Shown in pieces: positions 38,851-47,403 of a stretch of DNA of 64,000 bases. The DNA is from Bog-159 sp963843255 (GTDB lineage Bacteria; Acidobacteriota; Terriglobia; Bryobacterales; Bryobacteraceae), in contig CAWJJQ010000002.1 in NCBI GenBank assembly GCA_963843255.1, positions 310,001-374,000 of the forward strand, in the 5' to 3' direction. Below the pieces are notes generated by a model, which did no database searches, had not been told where the DNA came from, and saw nothing but the letters and a program-made list of their open reading frames with translations. Position numbers and translations under genes: made by a program. Position 1 is the stretch's first letter, and each line of letters opens with the position of its first letter.

Positions 38851-38915
38851 AGCCTGGTGAATTCAGGCACGATCTCGTTCTCACGTTCCAGCGCCACCTC
38901 ACACCAGGCCCCCTT
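38851..38915 (+). ncRNA. Candidate small structured RNA
   Basis: The start is placed 7 bp after the TACAAT element. The first bases, GCCTGGTG (38852-38859), pair perfectly with CACCAGGC (38902-38909), closing a ~58-nt structure, with a smaller inner hairpin possible (GCCTG/CAGGC at 38852-38869). No protein frame fits. The 3' end is uncertain: a C/T-rich run follows, but there is no clear intrinsic terminator. I do not recognise the RNA family. Confidence 0.4.
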
Positions 38916-38935
38916 CCTACCGCGAGCTTAGTACT

Positions 38936-41314
38936 CTACGGAATGACCTGCAGCGTACCGGTAAGTGGCAAATCATCCGACGACCGGCCTACCATGATTT
39001 CGAAATCACCCGGGACCACACGCCAGTGCATGTCCCGGTCGAGCAGTTGTAAATCCTCAGGCCCTAAGGTGAAGGTCACGGTTTTCGTTTCACCCGGCGC
39101 CAGCGGGACCCGTTCGAAGCCGCGCAACTGCTTCACCGGCAAGGAGACCGGTGCGGCGGCCCGATGGATGTAAAGCTGCACCGTTTCGGTTCCCGCGCGG
39201 TCGCCTTCGTTCTTTATATCGACACTGACTTTCGCCGTGCCGCCAGTGTGGATCTGGGGTGCGCCCACCCGCAGATGGCTGTACTGGTACGTGGTGTAGC
39301 TCAAGCCATGGCCGAAGGCGTAGAGCGGTGACGCGGGCATATCCACGTAGCCGCGCTTGAGCGTGTGCATCCAGTAGTCCTTCCCGGGCTTGTAGTTGTA
39401 ATAGGCCGGCAACTGGCCGGAATGGCGCGGTATGGTGATCGCCAAACGGCCGGTGGGATTGTAATCGCCGAACAGAACGTCGGCCACTGCCTGCCCGCCG
39501 ATTTCTCCGGGCCGCCAGGCTTCCACAATGGCTGGAACGTGCGCGGCCATCCAGCGGGTGCTCAATGGCCGGCCGTTGACTAGTACCACCACGGTCGGAG
39601 TTCCAGTTTCGTAAACCGCCTTTACCAGGTCTTCCTGCACTCCGGTGAGGTCCAAGCTGGCGACGTCGTGGCCCTCTCCGTCCGTGGGCGGATCCTTCTC
39701 CTCGTCCACATCGTTCTGTCCCTGGTTTTCCCCCACGACAACAATGGCGACCTCCGCGTTTTTGGCCGCGGCGATGGCGGCGGCGAACCCGCTTTTGTTC
39801 TCTGCCAGAACGCCACAGCCGCGCTCCCAAACCACGCTGGCCTGCGGACCGGCTTTGGCTTTTATGCCCTCCAGAACGCTGACCACGTGCTGCGTGATCT
39901 TATGCGGTGAATAATCGCCGAGCATGTTCATGAGGTTTTCGGCATCCGGACCGATGACCGCGATGGATTTCAGATCCTTGCGCAGCGGCAGCGCATTCTT
40001 TTCGTTTTTGAGCAGCACGATGCCTTCGCGGGCCGCGCGCAAAGCCAAGTCCAGGTGCGCGGGCGAGTGCACCGTTTCGACGGCATGCGGCACATCCACA
40101 TAGGGGTGCTCGAAGAGCCCCAGCCGGAACTTCATCTCCAGAACCCGCCGCACCGCACGGTCGACCAGCGCCAACGGCACGCGGCCATCTTCGACGCTCT
40201 CGACCAGGGGGCCCATGTAGGCGGCCTCGTACGTAATGTTCACGTCCACCCCGGCTTTGAGGGACAGGGCGCCCGCTTCCTTCTGGGTGCGCACGATATT
40301 CTCGTAAATCAGGGTGCTGAAGCCGCCGCCTTCGCTCACCACAATTCCCTTGAAGCCGAGTTCCTGGCGCAGTACGCCGGTCATCCATTTTTCGGATCCA
40401 TGCGCGGGGATATCCTCCACTTCAGGGTATCCGGCCATCACCCCCAGGCCGCCCGCCTTGGTGATCGAGCCGATCCAGGGCGCCATGAAATTCTCGCGCA
40501 GCGAACGTTCCGACAATTCGATGGCCCCGCGCTCAAGCCCGCTGGCCGGCTCGCTCTGGGTGGGGAAATCGGTGAGCACCGCAATCACTTTGTCCGGCGC
40601 CGAAATGTCGAGCCCCTGCGTCCCATGTACGATAGCCTCGCCGATCCGGGAATAGAGGTAAGGATCTTCGGTATAGGCTTCTTCGTTGCGGCCCATACGG
40701 GGGTCGCGATCCAACTCCATCACCAGGGTCGATAGCATGTGAATGCCCGTGGCCCGGGCCTCCGCAGCCGCGGCCGCATAAATCTGCTTCACCAGGTCGA
40801 GGTCGAAGGAACTGCCGATGGCCAGGCCTTCCGGGAAGATGGTGGCGCCCGGGAACATGGCTCCGTGCGTGCCTTCCTCATCCTCCAGCACGGGTATTTT
40901 CAGGCGCGTTTCGGTGAACGCGATCTTCTGCAGTTCGTTGAAATACTCGGCCGCCTGCCGCGGCCCCTGGTGCAGAATCTCGTTGGCTAGCGTAAAGAAG
41001 CCGCAGGCCGGTCCGATTTCGTTCGTATATGTGCCGGCCGTGAACCGCTTGCAAGCCGCCAGCTTCGACGGAATATCTTTTCCCAACTCGTCCACATACA
41101 CGCACGGCAGGTTGAGCTGGCCTACTTTCTCCTTCAGGGTCATGCGCCCCATCAGATCGTCGATGCGTTCCTCGATGGGACGTTTCGCATCGAGGTAGAC
41201 GGGCACAGCGGATTCGCCCTGCGCCTGGATCGCGGGGACGCTGAGCAGCGAGGCGAACCACGCGGCGGCGGCCAAACTCCGAAACAGATTGCCTGCAGCC
41301 ATTCTTACCTCCAT
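38936..41314 (-). CDS. Glycoside hydrolase family 3 protein, secreted
   Basis: 792 residues. A signal peptide (LAAAAWFASLLSVPAIQAQ) is followed by GH3 N-terminal barrel motifs (RIDDLMGRMTLKEKVGQL, GPACGFFTLANE), a GH3 C-terminal domain (AIVVVGENQGQNDVDEEKD, NPTGRLAITIPR, ASPLYAFGHGLSYTTYQYS) and a fibronectin-III-like end. Probably an exported beta-glucosidase or xylosidase. The nucleophile position reads GFKGIVVSEGGGFS with Glu (E328) where GH3 enzymes have Asp. The ATG overlaps the TGA of the deacetylase gene by one base, so the two are coupled. Confidence 0.9.
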   Translation of the reverse strand: MEVRMAAGNLFRSLAAAAWFASLLSVPAIQAQGESAVPVYLDAKRPIEERIDDLMGRMTLKEKVGQLNLPCVYVDELGKDIPSKLAACKRFTAGTYTNEIGPACGFFTLANEILHQGPRQAAEYFNELQKIAFTETRLKIPVLEDEEGTHGAMFPGATIFPEGLAIGSSFDLDLVKQIYAAAAAEARATGIHMLSTLVMELDRDPRMGRNEEAYTEDPYLYSRIGEAIVHGTQGLDISAPDKVIAVLTDFPTQSEPASGLERGAIELSERSLRENFMAPWIGSITKAGGLGVMAGYPEVEDIPAHGSEKWMTGVLRQELGFKGIVVSEGGGFSTLIYENIVRTQKEAGALSLKAGVDVNITYEAAYMGPLVESVEDGRVPLALVDRAVRRVLEMKFRLGLFEHPYVDVPHAVETVHSPAHLDLALRAAREGIVLLKNEKNALPLRKDLKSIAVIGPDAENLMNMLGDYSPHKITQHVVSVLEGIKAKAGPQASVVWERGCGVLAENKSGFAAAIAAAKNAEVAIVVVGENQGQNDVDEEKDPPTDGEGHDVASLDLTGVQEDLVKAVYETGTPTVVVLVNGRPLSTRWMAAHVPAIVEAWRPGEIGGQAVADVLFGDYNPTGRLAITIPRHSGQLPAYYNYKPGKDYWMHTLKRGYVDMPASPLYAFGHGLSYTTYQYSHLRVGAPQIHTGGTAKVSVDIKNEGDRAGTETVQLYIHRAAAPVSLPVKQLRGFERVPLAPGETKTVTFTLGPEDLQLLDRDMHWRVVPGDFEIMVGRSSDDLPLTGTLQVIP

Positions 41315-42138
41315 CAGCGGCTCGCGGAACCGCCCCGCTGTTTCTGGACGTAGGAGCCTATCGCATAAACGGTATCGAGCCAGATGCCGCTGCCGTCCGC
41401 CCGCGCATATTGCAGGAATTTTTCCAATTCCGGCGCCGTGGTTACCTGATGCCCGGGCGCCCCGATCTCATGACCGGCGAAGACCAGCCACCAGCCCTGC
41501 TCTGCGGCCGCTGAGACCAGTTCCTTCATCTGTTCGAAGGTCAGCCCGTCGGATTCCATTCCCATCAACTGCGCGAGGTCGCATCGCGCCGGATCGTTGG
41601 ATCCTTCGTCGCGAAAACCTCGGCCCGCCAGAAACATCCTAGCGATCATCGGGACGTAGCTTTTGACGCGGGCACCCCGGCCGACGAACTTCTGGCCGCA
41701 GGGATAAGCGAAAGTGCGCGCCTGGACACCCAACTGACGTTGGATATCGCGGCTGGCGGTATCGAGATCCTTCCGCATCATCGCCAGCGTATAGTTTTCG
41801 AGCGCGTTGTTCGCTGAAAACGGTAGGTTCACCGTGCACGGATGGCTGTTGGAATGACTGCCAATTTCGTGCCCGCTGGCTGCGGCCTCTTTCCAGCCCT
41901 CCAGCCGGTTCTGCATGTTGGGCGGGTTCACGTAGAACGTCACCTTCGCGCCATAGCGATTCAATAGCGGCAACCCGACATCGATCTGGCTGGCGCGGGC
42001 GTCGTCAAACGAGAGGCTGATCGCCACGCGTTTGCCTTCCGGCCAGTGGAAGGGCGTGGCATCCGCCGCGGCCAGAACGCCGGCCAGCAACAGCGCGCCG
42101 GCGCCCACGAGTATGGTCATCATCTTAGCGGGTTCCAA
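41314..42138 (-). CDS. Polysaccharide deacetylase-like protein, secreted
   Basis: 274 residues, with an internal ATG at 42123 as an alternative start. A signal peptide (ILVGAGALLLAGVLAAAD) precedes a NodB-type carbohydrate esterase 4 core: SLSFDDARASQ (catalytic and metal Asp), GHEIGSHSNSH (metal histidines) and TFAYPCGQKF. It may deacetylate plant or microbial polysaccharides. It is the first gene of a two-gene unit with the GH3 enzyme, which suggests work on one substrate. Confidence 0.88.
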   Translation of the reverse strand: MEPAKMMTILVGAGALLLAGVLAAADATPFHWPEGKRVAISLSFDDARASQIDVGLPLLNRYGAKVTFYVNPPNMQNRLEGWKEAAASGHEIGSHSNSHPCTVNLPFSANNALENYTLAMMRKDLDTASRDIQRQLGVQARTFAYPCGQKFVGRGARVKSYVPMIARMFLAGRGFRDEGSNDPARCDLAQLMGMESDGLTFEQMKELVSAAAEQGWWLVFAGHEIGAPGHQVTTAPELEKFLQYARADGSGIWLDTVYAIGSYVQKQRGGSASR

Positions 42139-42235
42139 GGCGAGAGTCGCATCAGCCTAATGCTGTCTGAAAGCGTGCACCGAGTCAACCCCCAGCTAGA
42201 CGGAGCCAGGCGCGCGGATAGGATAAACTGCCTTT

Positions 42236-42493
42236 GTGGCGGTACAAACCGGCAAACCCAGCTTAGGCATCCATCACATTACCAGCAAGGGCCCTACCGG
42301 GCCGCGCATCCGCTGTCCCAAATGCAATTGGGAGCCGCGCGCCGGCGATCGCTGGATGTGCAAGTGTAAGTTTATCTGGCACACATTCGACACCGGCGGA
42401 ATTTGTCCGGGGTGCCTGTATCAGTGGATGGTTACCCGGTGTCTGCGGTGCAGCCAGTGGTCGGCGCACTCGGACTGGTACGTCGAGGAGTAG
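42236..42493 (+). CDS. Small Cys/Trp-rich zinc-ribbon protein
   Basis: 85 residues from a GTG. It contains three Cys pairs, CPKC, CKCK and CPGC, then CLRC, with conserved-looking Trp residues between them (WHTFDTGGICPGCLYQW, CLRCSQWSAHSDWY). This is the layout of a double zinc ribbon. No signal peptide is seen. I recall similar unnamed proteins in other bacteria but cannot name a family. It is divergent from the deacetylase and stands alone. Confidence 0.72.
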   Translation: MAVQTGKPSLGIHHITSKGPTGPRIRCPKCNWEPRAGDRWMCKCKFIWHTFDTGGICPGCLYQWMVTRCLRCSQWSAHSDWYVEE

Positions 42494-42502
42494 CGCGGGC
42501 AG

Positions 42503-42625
42503 TTAGTCGGAATAATACCGCGCGATGTGACGCATCCAGGCGCGCCGCTCTTTATTCCGGCGCCGGTCGAGATAGCGGCGCAGGAACGGAATCCATTCGA
42601 GCACGCGGGTGGAAAGCCGGTTCAT
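42503..42625 (-). CDS. Possible 40-residue basic peptide
   Basis: A short frame from an ATG at 42625: MNRLSTRVLEWIPFLRRYLD, then a run rich in Arg and Trp ending in YYSD. It could form one amphipathic helix. There is no clear Shine-Dalgarno and no homologue that I recognise, so this is a weak call in a 229-bp gap. Confidence 0.25.
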   Translation of the reverse strand: MNRLSTRVLEWIPFLRRYLDRRRNKERRAWMRHIARYYSD

Positions 42626-42722
42626 CGCCTTAGCGCGTCGAGGGCGCACTCCTAACGTTAGACGCTTCGGATGTCTGGATCAAGCACTAGCCGTACCAGG
42701 GGGAGTAAATTGTAACGGTTTG

Positions 42723-43592
42723 TTAGCGGATTTTGTTTACTTCCAACCGAAAGATGTCGGGCCGGGCGTAATGGCCGGCCACATCCAGGTCGAATTTGCC
42801 TTCGGCGATTTCACCCAGGTCCAGGTCGGCAGTCAGAACGCACTCTCCCTGGTGAGCAGGCCCCGCGAGTACCTTGCCCAGCGGACCTACGATCAGGCTT
42901 CCGCCGTGGATCCATTCCGACTCCGGCGCGCCATCGGGGCAGCTCCACTGGCAGGCCGATAGTACAAAACAACGCCCTTCGAGCGCAATGTGGCGCATAG
43001 TGGGCTGCCAGGTTTCCCGGTCGTCTACCGTGGGTGCGCAATAGATTTGGATGCCTTTGGCATACATGGCGGCGCGCAGCAGGGGCATGTAATTCTCCCA
43101 GCAGATGACCGCTCCGATCTTGCCGACATCCGTTTCGAGGACGGGCAAAGTGGAGCCGTCGCCGAAGCCCCAGATCAGGCGCTCCATGGCGGTGGGCATG
43201 ACTTTGCGATGCTTGCCCGCCAGCGATCCGTCGGGAGCGAAAAAGAGGACCGTGCAATACAGCGTCCCTCCGTCGCGCTCGATGACTCCAATAACCAGCC
43301 AGACGGCATGAGCGCGCGCGGCCTCGCCCAGCCGGACCGTCTCCGGGCCGGGCACAGTCATGGCGCCTTCGAAATACCGGCGAAACAGCTTGCGGCCTTC
43401 GGGAGAGCGCGATCCGACCCGCGCACCGAAATCCGCGCCTTTGGGATATCCGCCGATGAAGGCCTCGGGGAAGAGGACCAGGCGGGTACCCTCTGCTGCA
43501 GCCGCGGCGACCAGGCGTTCGGCTTTGGCGATACTGGCATCGCTATCGAAGAGTATGGATCCAGCCTGCACTACGGCGGCGCGAACTGGCAT
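42723..43592 (-). CDS. Carbon-nitrogen hydrolase, nitrilase type
   Basis: 289 residues. The catalytic triad is visible: E43 (LFPEAFIGGYP), K130 (GKHRKVMPT) and C164 (AVICWENYMPLLR). The CWENYMPL block and the length are those of true nitrilases (nitrile to acid plus ammonia) rather than amidases, but the substrate cannot be fixed from sequence. Its stop and start are not linked to neighbours; the pectate-lyase-like gene ends 16 bp upstream of its start. Confidence 0.9.
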   Translation of the reverse strand: MPVRAAVVQAGSILFDSDASIAKAERLVAAAAAEGTRLVLFPEAFIGGYPKGADFGARVGSRSPEGRKLFRRYFEGAMTVPGPETVRLGEAARAHAVWLVIGVIERDGGTLYCTVLFFAPDGSLAGKHRKVMPTAMERLIWGFGDGSTLPVLETDVGKIGAVICWENYMPLLRAAMYAKGIQIYCAPTVDDRETWQPTMRHIALEGRCFVLSACQWSCPDGAPESEWIHGGSLIVGPLGKVLAGPAHQGECVLTADLDLGEIAEGKFDLDVAGHYARPDIFRLEVNKIR

Positions 43593-43608
43593 AGCTTCTA
43601 CAGTACAA

Positions 43609-46530
43609 TCATTGTGCTACGCCGGAGGCCGCCATGCGGACGGCATACAGCGATGTCCGCGCCGGGATGAACAGCGTCCGCCGGTCCTTACCGCCAAACA
43701 CAACTTCGAGCGGCCGCTCCGGAACCTCGATGATGTCAATCAGTTTTCCGGCGGGGTTGTACACATAGATCTCTCCGGCCGCGATGTACACGTTGCCGCG
43801 CTCATCCACCGTGACGCCCTCGCCGCCTTGCTCTGCGAAGAGTTTCAATCCGGAGAGGCTGCCATCCACACCCACGGTCGTGGACCAGGTGCGCGCCTCC
43901 GCCTCGTCGGTGAGGTAAAACGGCTTTCCAGGAATCGCGGGCGATAATCCAAAACTGCGCAGCACGTCGGAGCTTTTGACGCCCCAGCTCATGGCGCCGC
44001 TGACGAAATCCCGGCCCGCCGACAGGAACGTGGTCCCATCCGGCGAAACGTACTGGTATGGGCGCGGGGCGGGTTCCCCGGTCTCGGGGTTCACCTGCAG
44101 GCGCCAGTCGCCCACCGGCAGAAGGGGAGTCATGCCGGGCCGCGATTGGGCGGGCACCGGCTTGAGCAGCGTAATGTCATCGTCCGAGCCGGGCTTGAAC
44201 GCGTACACCGTGCCGTTCCCGCTATAAGACGCCACCATCAGATTGCCGGCCTTGTCGAAGGCCAGGTTGATGGGGTCGAGAGGATTGTCGCGCACAATCG
44301 AGAGTTGGCGTGCGGCGGCCGACCAGCGGTAGATGCGCTGCCAGTGCGCGTCCACGAAGTAGAAATCGCCCGTGGGATCGGTCGCGCCGCCGGAAATATC
44401 GTAAAAGCCCCCCGCCAGTTTTTCGACTCGCGCGCCGGCGGCCAGTACCGGAGAAACCGGCTTCGGCCGCGCTTCCGGCGAATTGCCGGAAACCGTCAGC
44501 CACGCAAATTCGCGCTGCCGGATTTCGATGTTGTTCGTTTGATCGTAAACCGCCGCGTCGAACGATACCTTGCTGTTGCTGTAGCAGTGCATGTTGCGGA
44601 AGCGGATATTTTTCGAATTCGAAATCTTCACTGCCCAGGGGAACGGCTGGTAGGTGGAGATCACGCGGTAGATGTGGAAGTTAGCAATCGTGACATTGCT
44701 CGAGCCATCGATTTCGAGCGGCAGGGCGAAGCCGCCTTCTCCGCGCTCCTCCTCGGTCTGGAGGGCATAGATCTGCCAGTTCGAGACATTGCGTAACTGG
44801 ATCTCGTGCCGCACGTGGTGTTCGCTCGACATCTCGTACACGCGGCCTTCGGTGGATGTGTTCGAGACCAGCATACCGGCCTGGGCGAAGGTGCTGGGCG
44901 TCCAGATATCGAAGAACGTGCCGCCACCGCCGGCAGTCACCCACAGGCTGGGATACTGTCCATCCCAGCGGCGATTCAGGTCAGGGTCGGCGGTGTGTGT
45001 ATTGTTGTAGGGATTCTCGCGGCTGCCGTCGAGCTTGCTGGTGCCGTGGCCGCCCAGGAAACGGACATCGTTCATCATGGAATCCGCACCGGCCATCCAC
45101 TTCGCGGCGACGGCGCGCGGATTGATGCCGTTGGTGTAGAGGCCGATGCCGATCACGATGTTGTGGCCGCCGGGCGGCGCTTCGATCAGGGGCTTCGGCG
45201 CACCCACGCCTTGAAATGCGGGCGTGCCGTCGAGCAGGTCGATCTGCGTGGCGCTGGGATGCAGCCCAATAAGCACGGTGTCCGGCTTCAGGGCAAGGGT
45301 GTCCGTCACAACATATTTGCCCGAGGGCAGATAGATCGCGCGGTTTTCCTCGATAGCCCTCCGGAATACGGCTGTATCGTCGGTGGCGCCGTCGCCCTTG
45401 GCGCCTAGCGAGCGGATGTTCACCCAGGTATCGCGCGCCGGCAGATCGGGCAGGTCGGACTTCACCGGCTCGGGCATGGCTGCCAGGGGAACGGATTCGA
45501 ACACATCGCGGGTCTGCGGCACGGCGCGCATCCCGGTGTAGCTCAGCCCGTGCGAGAAGATCTTCACATCGTAGAGATTGCCGGGGCCGGCGACCTTGCG
45601 GCCGCTCTCGCGGAAGAATGCGAACTCCGGTACGCGCCGGCAGACCAAGCCTTCCATGTTGATTTCGGTGCGGGCGCTGTTCTCGCGGCTGATGACGACG
45701 GCCGGACCCGAGATGTCTTCCATGCGCGCATTCTTGACCCAGAGCTCGTCTGGGAAGCCGGCATCGATGGAGATGGCAGTAGGTACGTTCTTGAAGCGCG
45801 GACGGACCAGCGTGAGACCGGCGGCGCGCTCGCGGATGGCAGCCTCGCGCTGTCCCTCGAAGCTGGTATCCACCAGCGTGAATTGCCATCCGGGCGATGG
45901 CGTGCCGGTCCACACCCCGTAGCGGCCGCCATAAAAATGCACGTCTTCGAGGACGTTACCGCCTTCGTGTATGCCTGCCAGGCCGGAGCCGATGCGCATG
46001 TCCATATGCGCGAGGAAGCAGTGCTGCGCATAATGTGCGCGCACGCCGACGGCGCCGGCGTTGCCGCTACCGATCTCGAGATCGATGTTGCTGATGGCGG
46101 AGTAGAACGTGCCCGGGTTCGCATCGCGCGGCGCCGCGTTGCCAGTGCCCGGCCGGCCGCCGGCAAAGAAGATGAGGAGGTTCTCCTGGTCAGGATCCTG
46201 GTAGCCGGGAGCGTTGTCCGGCAGAACGAACACAGGCCGCGCAGCGCCGTACCCGATCAAGCGAATCCCCGGCCAGATGTAAATGGTTTTGGTCAACCGG
46301 TAGCGGCCTTCGGGGACAAACAGGATTCCCTGATTTGTAGTTTGTTGGACGCGATTGATGGCCTGCTGGATGGCGTCTGTGTCGTCGGAGCCTCCGTCGG
46401 CATGCGCGGCGATGTTTTGTGGGGGCAGATAGACGGCCTTCGGATCGTCCAGCCGGACGGTGTAATATGACACGGCCCAAAGCGGCGCGGCCATCAAGAA
46501 GGCGGCAAGGATCATGAGAACGTTGCGCAT
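43609..46530 (-). CDS. Secreted protein with two pectate-lyase-like domains and a propeller
   Basis: 973 residues from the ATG at 46530, which puts the signal LMILAAFLMAAPLWA at the N-terminus. Two Pectate_lyase_3/GH55-like beta-helix units each open with the typical motif: NIAAHADGGSDDTDAIQQAI (about residue 40) and IRSLGAKGDGATDDTAVFRR (about 375). The last ~280 residues form an SMP-30/NHL-like propeller (INLAFDKAGNLMVASYSGNG, GEGVTVDERGNVYIAAGEIY). Probably a polysaccharide-active or binding exoprotein; the activity is not known. Confidence 0.85.
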   Translation of the reverse strand: MRNVLMILAAFLMAAPLWAVSYYTVRLDDPKAVYLPPQNIAAHADGGSDDTDAIQQAINRVQQTTNQGILFVPEGRYRLTKTIYIWPGIRLIGYGAARPVFVLPDNAPGYQDPDQENLLIFFAGGRPGTGNAAPRDANPGTFYSAISNIDLEIGSGNAGAVGVRAHYAQHCFLAHMDMRIGSGLAGIHEGGNVLEDVHFYGGRYGVWTGTPSPGWQFTLVDTSFEGQREAAIRERAAGLTLVRPRFKNVPTAISIDAGFPDELWVKNARMEDISGPAVVISRENSARTEINMEGLVCRRVPEFAFFRESGRKVAGPGNLYDVKIFSHGLSYTGMRAVPQTRDVFESVPLAAMPEPVKSDLPDLPARDTWVNIRSLGAKGDGATDDTAVFRRAIEENRAIYLPSGKYVVTDTLALKPDTVLIGLHPSATQIDLLDGTPAFQGVGAPKPLIEAPPGGHNIVIGIGLYTNGINPRAVAAKWMAGADSMMNDVRFLGGHGTSKLDGSRENPYNNTHTADPDLNRRWDGQYPSLWVTAGGGGTFFDIWTPSTFAQAGMLVSNTSTEGRVYEMSSEHHVRHEIQLRNVSNWQIYALQTEEERGEGGFALPLEIDGSSNVTIANFHIYRVISTYQPFPWAVKISNSKNIRFRNMHCYSNSKVSFDAAVYDQTNNIEIRQREFAWLTVSGNSPEARPKPVSPVLAAGARVEKLAGGFYDISGGATDPTGDFYFVDAHWQRIYRWSAAARQLSIVRDNPLDPINLAFDKAGNLMVASYSGNGTVYAFKPGSDDDITLLKPVPAQSRPGMTPLLPVGDWRLQVNPETGEPAPRPYQYVSPDGTTFLSAGRDFVSGAMSWGVKSSDVLRSFGLSPAIPGKPFYLTDEAEARTWSTTVGVDGSLSGLKLFAEQGGEGVTVDERGNVYIAAGEIYVYNPAGKLIDIIEVPERPLEVVFGGKDRRTLFIPARTSLYAVRMAASGVAQ

Positions 46531-46583
46531 CTCAACTGGATCGTAACGCCGTTCGCGGATAAAGGTATCGGTTCCTATTTGAT

Positions 46584-47060
46584 ATGATGGCCGCACCGCC
46601 CGTGAAACGGTCCAATTTGAAAGTTCGGATTCTGCCGCCCAACGCCGGAGGCTGGGGACGCCCGGTCTATGTGCGGTATGTCTTGTACTGCGATCCGGCG
46701 CGGTTGGTGGGAATCGAATTTTTTTACTCGGTCAATAACGGTGCAACATTTCTGATCGGCTCTGAGGCGGCAGACGCCGGCAGCGCCGGGCTCAGGAACC
46801 TGGCGGCCAGCGCTACGGGCAACTTGCACCTGTTCGTGTGGGACGCCGCAGGCGATCTGGGACCAGTGTCTCCGGGCAACCTGGTGTTGCGCGTGCAGCC
46901 ATTCATCGCGCTCGAAGGAATCCCGGACACGTGTACGGTATCTACGCTTCCGCAGGAGCCTCTTCCGGGCCGCAAGCAGATGAGCCCGGAGGAACGCCAG
47001 GATGTGTCCGAGCGCATGAAGAAGTACTGGACAAATCGCAGGCGGCCTCGGTCTGCCTAA
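46584..47060 (+). CDS. Hypothetical protein with Ig-like region
   Basis: 158 residues. The stretch GRPVYVRYVLYCDPARLVGIEFFYSVNNGATF resembles an extracellular Ig-like fold, but no signal peptide is seen. The C-terminus SPEERQDVSERMKKYWTNRR is charged and helical. I do not recognise a family. It starts 53 bp from the divergent pectate-lyase-like gene. A longer minus-strand frame covers the same DNA but lacks coding character. Confidence 0.5.
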   Translation: MMAAPPVKRSNLKVRILPPNAGGWGRPVYVRYVLYCDPARLVGIEFFYSVNNGATFLIGSEAADAGSAGLRNLAASATGNLHLFVWDAAGDLGPVSPGNLVLRVQPFIALEGIPDTCTVSTLPQEPLPGRKQMSPEERQDVSERMKKYWTNRRRPRSA

Positions 47061-47082
47061 AAGAAGTCGAACTCCGTAGAGG

Positions 47083-47318
47083 CTAAGGCGCGGGACGCGT
47101 CGAATGCCACGCCGCCAGTTGCCGGCGGCCGTTCTGCTTGACGTACACCTCCAAAAAAGCGACTTCACATGCAGTTCCTGCCCTTTCGAATTCACCCGCG
47201 CGACGGCCCGGCCGGTCTCGACCACCGTGTCGCCGTACCGAGGGATGCCGGCCTCGTCGAAAGTGAACGTGTAGTACTTCAGTTCACCAGACCGGATGGA
47301 CGCCAAGAATTCCGCCTA
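47083..47318 (-). pseudogene. Broken DUF4440/SnoaL-like (NTF2-fold) gene
   Basis: Read on the minus strand, AEFLASIRSGELKYYTFTFD and GDTVVETGRAVARVNSKGQELHVKS match the second half of DUF4440 proteins. After an A6/T6 homopolymer (47153-47158) the match continues in another frame as EVYVKQNGRRQLAAWHSTRP and a stop at 47083. A TAG at 47316-47318 sits where the family has a Lys before AEF, and nothing recognisable is left upstream. At least one frameshift and one nonsense change plus 5' loss make this a pseudogene. Confidence 0.7.
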
Positions 47319-47403
47319 TGGCGAAGTTGTTGCCGGAAATCGAATTCGAAACCCCTACTCCGCCAGTCTTAGCCCAGGTAGATTAACCACGCCGGGATTC
47401 AGG

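Noticed and set aside
46575..47306. Minus-strand frame of 243 codons
   Set aside because: Only its first ~50 codons resemble a protein (DUF4440); the rest is out of frame, so it is described as a pseudogene fragment instead.
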